A stretch of DNA of 64,000 nt from Luzula sylvatica (Eukaryota; Streptophyta; Magnoliopsida; Poales; Juncaceae): NCBI GenBank assembly GCA_946800325.1, contig OX326959.1, positions 28,471,115 to 28,535,114 on the forward strand. The letters are read 5' to 3'. Each line of letters opens with the position of its first letter. Position 1 is the first letter of the stretch. This document shows positions 61,979 to 64,000 of the stretch, one piece after another. Below the pieces are notes generated by a model. It was given only the letters and a program-made list of their open reading frames with translations. It made no database searches and was not told the DNA's origin. The position numbers and the translations under genes are program-made.

Positions 61979-62478
61979 ATGCCTAAGATAAAGACGAGCA
62001 GAGTGAAGTATCCAGAAGGATGGGAACTCATCGACCCCACTCTCCGCGAACTCGACGCCAAAATGCGAGAAGGTAATTAAATTTATTAATAAAAATTAAA
62101 ACCAATAAATTCATTAACCTTTCGAATCGTGCAGCCGAAAACGATCCGCACGACGGGAAGCGCAAGTGCGAGGCGTTGTGGCCGATATTCCACATAAACC
62201 ACCAAAAGAGCCGGTACATATACGACCTGTACTACAGGAGGAAGGAGATCTCGAAGGAGCTGTACGAGTTTTGTCTCGAACAGGGTTACGCGGACAAGAA
62301 CTTGATCGCCAAGTGGAAGAAGCCGGGGTACGAGAGGTTGTGTTGTTTGAGGTGCATGCAGACTCGAGATCACAATTTCGCGACGACTTGTGTTTGTAGG
62401 GTGCCGAAACATCTTCGCGAAGAGAAGGTGATCGAGTGCGTGCATTGTGGGTGCCATGGATGTGCTAGTGGAGATTGA
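61979..62478 (+). CDS. BUD31: BUD31/G10 spliceosome protein
   Basis: Two exons, 61979-62072 and 62135-62478, give 145 residues, the usual plant length. The start [20 protein letters not shown] is characteristic, as are [14 protein letters not shown] and the C-terminal cysteine-rich zinc module ([21 protein letters not shown], then [14 protein letters not shown]). BUD31 is a core subunit of the activated spliceosome, near U2/U6 and the Prp19-related complex. Intron 1 of the coding region is 62 bp (GGTAATT donor, GTGCAG acceptor). The gene is head to head with CSA. Confidence 0.97.
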
Positions 62479-63044
62479 GGTTCGGATATTTCGTTGTTGT
62501 TGTTGTTGTTGTTGTTGTTTGTTTGTTTTTTTAATGTTTGATATACTTGTTTTTGTGCGAATTGGGGTTTGTATTGTATTTGACTATTTGAATTGTATGT
62601 TAAAATATTTCGTATGTATTTTTGTAGGAACTTTGAACGTCGAATTGAACCAAAATAACATGATTTGAGGGGATTATGTAAAATTAGTGTAAAATAAATG
62701 TTAATTAGTAAATGCAGTTTATGTCATTGATAATAAAAAAAAGGGTCTTAGAATTGTGAATCATGAGGATTATGTTGCCATTACATCGCCCTATTTATAG
62801 ATACCGGGATTAAGATATCGGTGGAAATTGAAGTTCACGAGCCAATTTCAAGATTAAAGACTAGTAAGTTTAAATATAATTCCTCTTTTAAATGTAAAAT
62901 ATGTTCCGCAAGCGCTTTCAAAAGAACATGTGTCCAGTTCGCTCTTTTTTTCTGATGACTAGCCTCAAGTACATGCATTGCACGTGTATTAAGCAACATT
63001 TTTTCTAACTTACGATACGTACAAATGAAGAAGAGTGATGCGTA
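62479..63044. other. BUD31 3' UTR and intergenic DNA
   Basis: Contains a (GTT)n run just after the stop (62491-62525) in the likely 3' UTR. Nothing else is recognised. Confidence 0.55.
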
Positions 63045-63530
63045 ATTAAGGAGATAAATTGAACAAATATGGTCATCCTCTATTGGGATGTACTATTAAA
63101 CCATGAAATTAGAGGACACTACTTGAATGCTATTGCGGGTACATATGAAGAAATGATCAAAAGGGTTGTATTTGCCAGAGAATATGGAGTTCATATCATA
63201 ATGCATGACTACTCAACTGGTGGATTCACTGCAAATACCGATTTAGCTTTTTATTGTCGTGATAATGATCTACTTCTTCACATCCACCGCGCAATGCATG
63301 CAATTATTGATAGACAGATAAATTATGGTATGAATTTTCGTGTACTAGCTAAAGCATTACACATGTCTAGTCGAGATCATGTTCACTCTGGTACAGTAGT
63401 AGGTAAACTGGAAGGGGGATGTGAGATTTATTGAAAAAGATCGCATTACGTATGTTTTGTTGATTTATTACGTGATGATTTTATTGAAAAATATCGCAGT
63501 CGCGGGATTTTTTTTGTCCTTTCAAATTAT
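63045..63530 (+). pseudogene. rbcL: Nuclear plastid-DNA fragment: internally deleted rbcL
   Basis: Block 1 (63045-63104) reads [16 protein letters not shown] in one frame, a RuBisCO large-subunit segment near residues 165-177. It joins at about 63105 to a segment beginning [17 protein letters not shown]. This continues through [40 protein letters not shown] and GTVVGKLEG, followed by frame-shifted VDLLRDDFIEKYRSRG (to about 63530). About 55 residues are lost between the blocks and many residues are changed, so this is an old nuclear copy and not expressed. Confidence 0.93.
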
Positions 63531-63571
63531 TAATTAATAATAAATATTCAGAAATTAGATAATAAAAAAAA

Positions 63572-63587
<16 letters not shown>

Positions 63588-63640
<53 letters not shown>

Positions 63641-63651
63641 TAGAGAGAGAG
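63588..63651. repeat. (GA)n microsatellite
   Basis: GA run of about 64 bp following a TA run. Confidence 0.95.
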
Positions 63652-63877
63652 GATCCTTGACATCCTGTTTAGACTCCAAGATTAGACTCCCAATGTCAAC
63701 CATTCAAATAATCTGACGAAGGGCTGAGATCTGCAAAAGAAATTACACACGCATCCCATTTCCTGCATGCCCGTGAACTCTCTCCCTCTCTCCCCTCTCC
63801 TCTCTCTCTCTCTCTCTCGCTCTCGCTCGCTCGCTGGAAGTGGAAGCACGAGTTTTCTTGACGCGATAAATGGAGAG

Positions 63878-64000
63878 ATGGAATCCGACGACAAATGGCA
63901 ACGCCTCCCTCTGTGCCGACATCTGGAACATGGCGACAGCTTCTGGCAACCCCCTTCTCAGTTCTCAAGGTACCTGTGGCCGAATCTGAGGAGGCTTGAA
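63878..64000 (+). CDS. Start of an unrecognised gene, cut by window edge
   Basis: From the ATG at 63878 the frame is open to the window end (MESDDKWQRLPLCRHLEHGD, then about 21 more residues ending NLRRLE). The strongly CT-rich leader at 63780-63835 resembles a plant 5' UTR. A competing ATG at 63870 reads another frame and stops after about 39 codons. I do not recognise the protein. An intron could begin at CAAG|GTACCT (63970). Confidence 0.4.
   Translation, partial: MESDDKWQRLPLCRHLEHGDSFWQPPSQFSRYLWPNLRRLE

Overview
This is nuclear DNA from a flowering plant, most probably a eudicot. The evidence is short exons with GT-AG introns in AT-rich DNA, plant-only families (GT29 galactosyltransferase, CYP94, A20/AN1 stress protein), Copia LTR elements primed by initiator tRNA-Met, many small TIR elements, and a decayed plastid rbcL fragment. 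I cannot name the species.

Host genes sit in islands between repeats. Left part: a small DUF4228/PADRE-like protein (2830-3252, -) and an intronless GALT29A-like Golgi galactosyltransferase (4254-5372, -). Positions 5.6-23.2 kb are an accessory block: a hAT-like GGGTC-rich element, a truncated Copia, a young Copia with near-identical 1000-bp LTRs (11395-19476), and an old Copia containing a triplicated 142-bp segment and a small hAT-like element. An A20/AN1 SAP gene follows (23636-24142, -). At 27-35 kb there is a broken copy and then an intact 10-exon copy of an SLC35F-type transporter, followed tail-to-tail by a five-exon methyltransferase-like gene. TAF12 (eight exons) is at 36.1-37.8 kb. 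From 38 to 53 kb there are only repeats: small TIR elements with clear target-site duplications, a tRNA-derived SINE, a 0.9-kb fold-back and microsatellites. The right part holds CYP94C1 (53886-55516, +), then CSA (ERCC8-like WD40, -) and BUD31 (+) head to head over a short shared promoter, the rbcL fragment at 63.05-63.53 kb, and the first exon of an unrecognised gene at the window edge.

Functionally these are mostly housekeeping genes: basal transcription (TAF12), transcription-coupled repair (CSA), splicing (BUD31), arabinogalactan glycosylation (GALT29A), transport (SLC35F), plus jasmonate turnover (CYP94C1) and stress signalling (SAP). I see no gene cluster with one pathway.

The most unusual structure is inside the young Copia. 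Its LTRs differ at one base in 1000, yet its gag-pol region is full of stops and frameshifts, so it was probably copied in trans. Its leader carries seven doublets of a near-palindromic 16-mer (GTCCGTTACAACGGAC), with the two members of each doublet about 21 bp apart. A similar decayed doublet lies outside the element at about 6.6 kb. I read exon boundaries by eye from splice consensus, frame continuity and remembered family sequence; no alignment was run.
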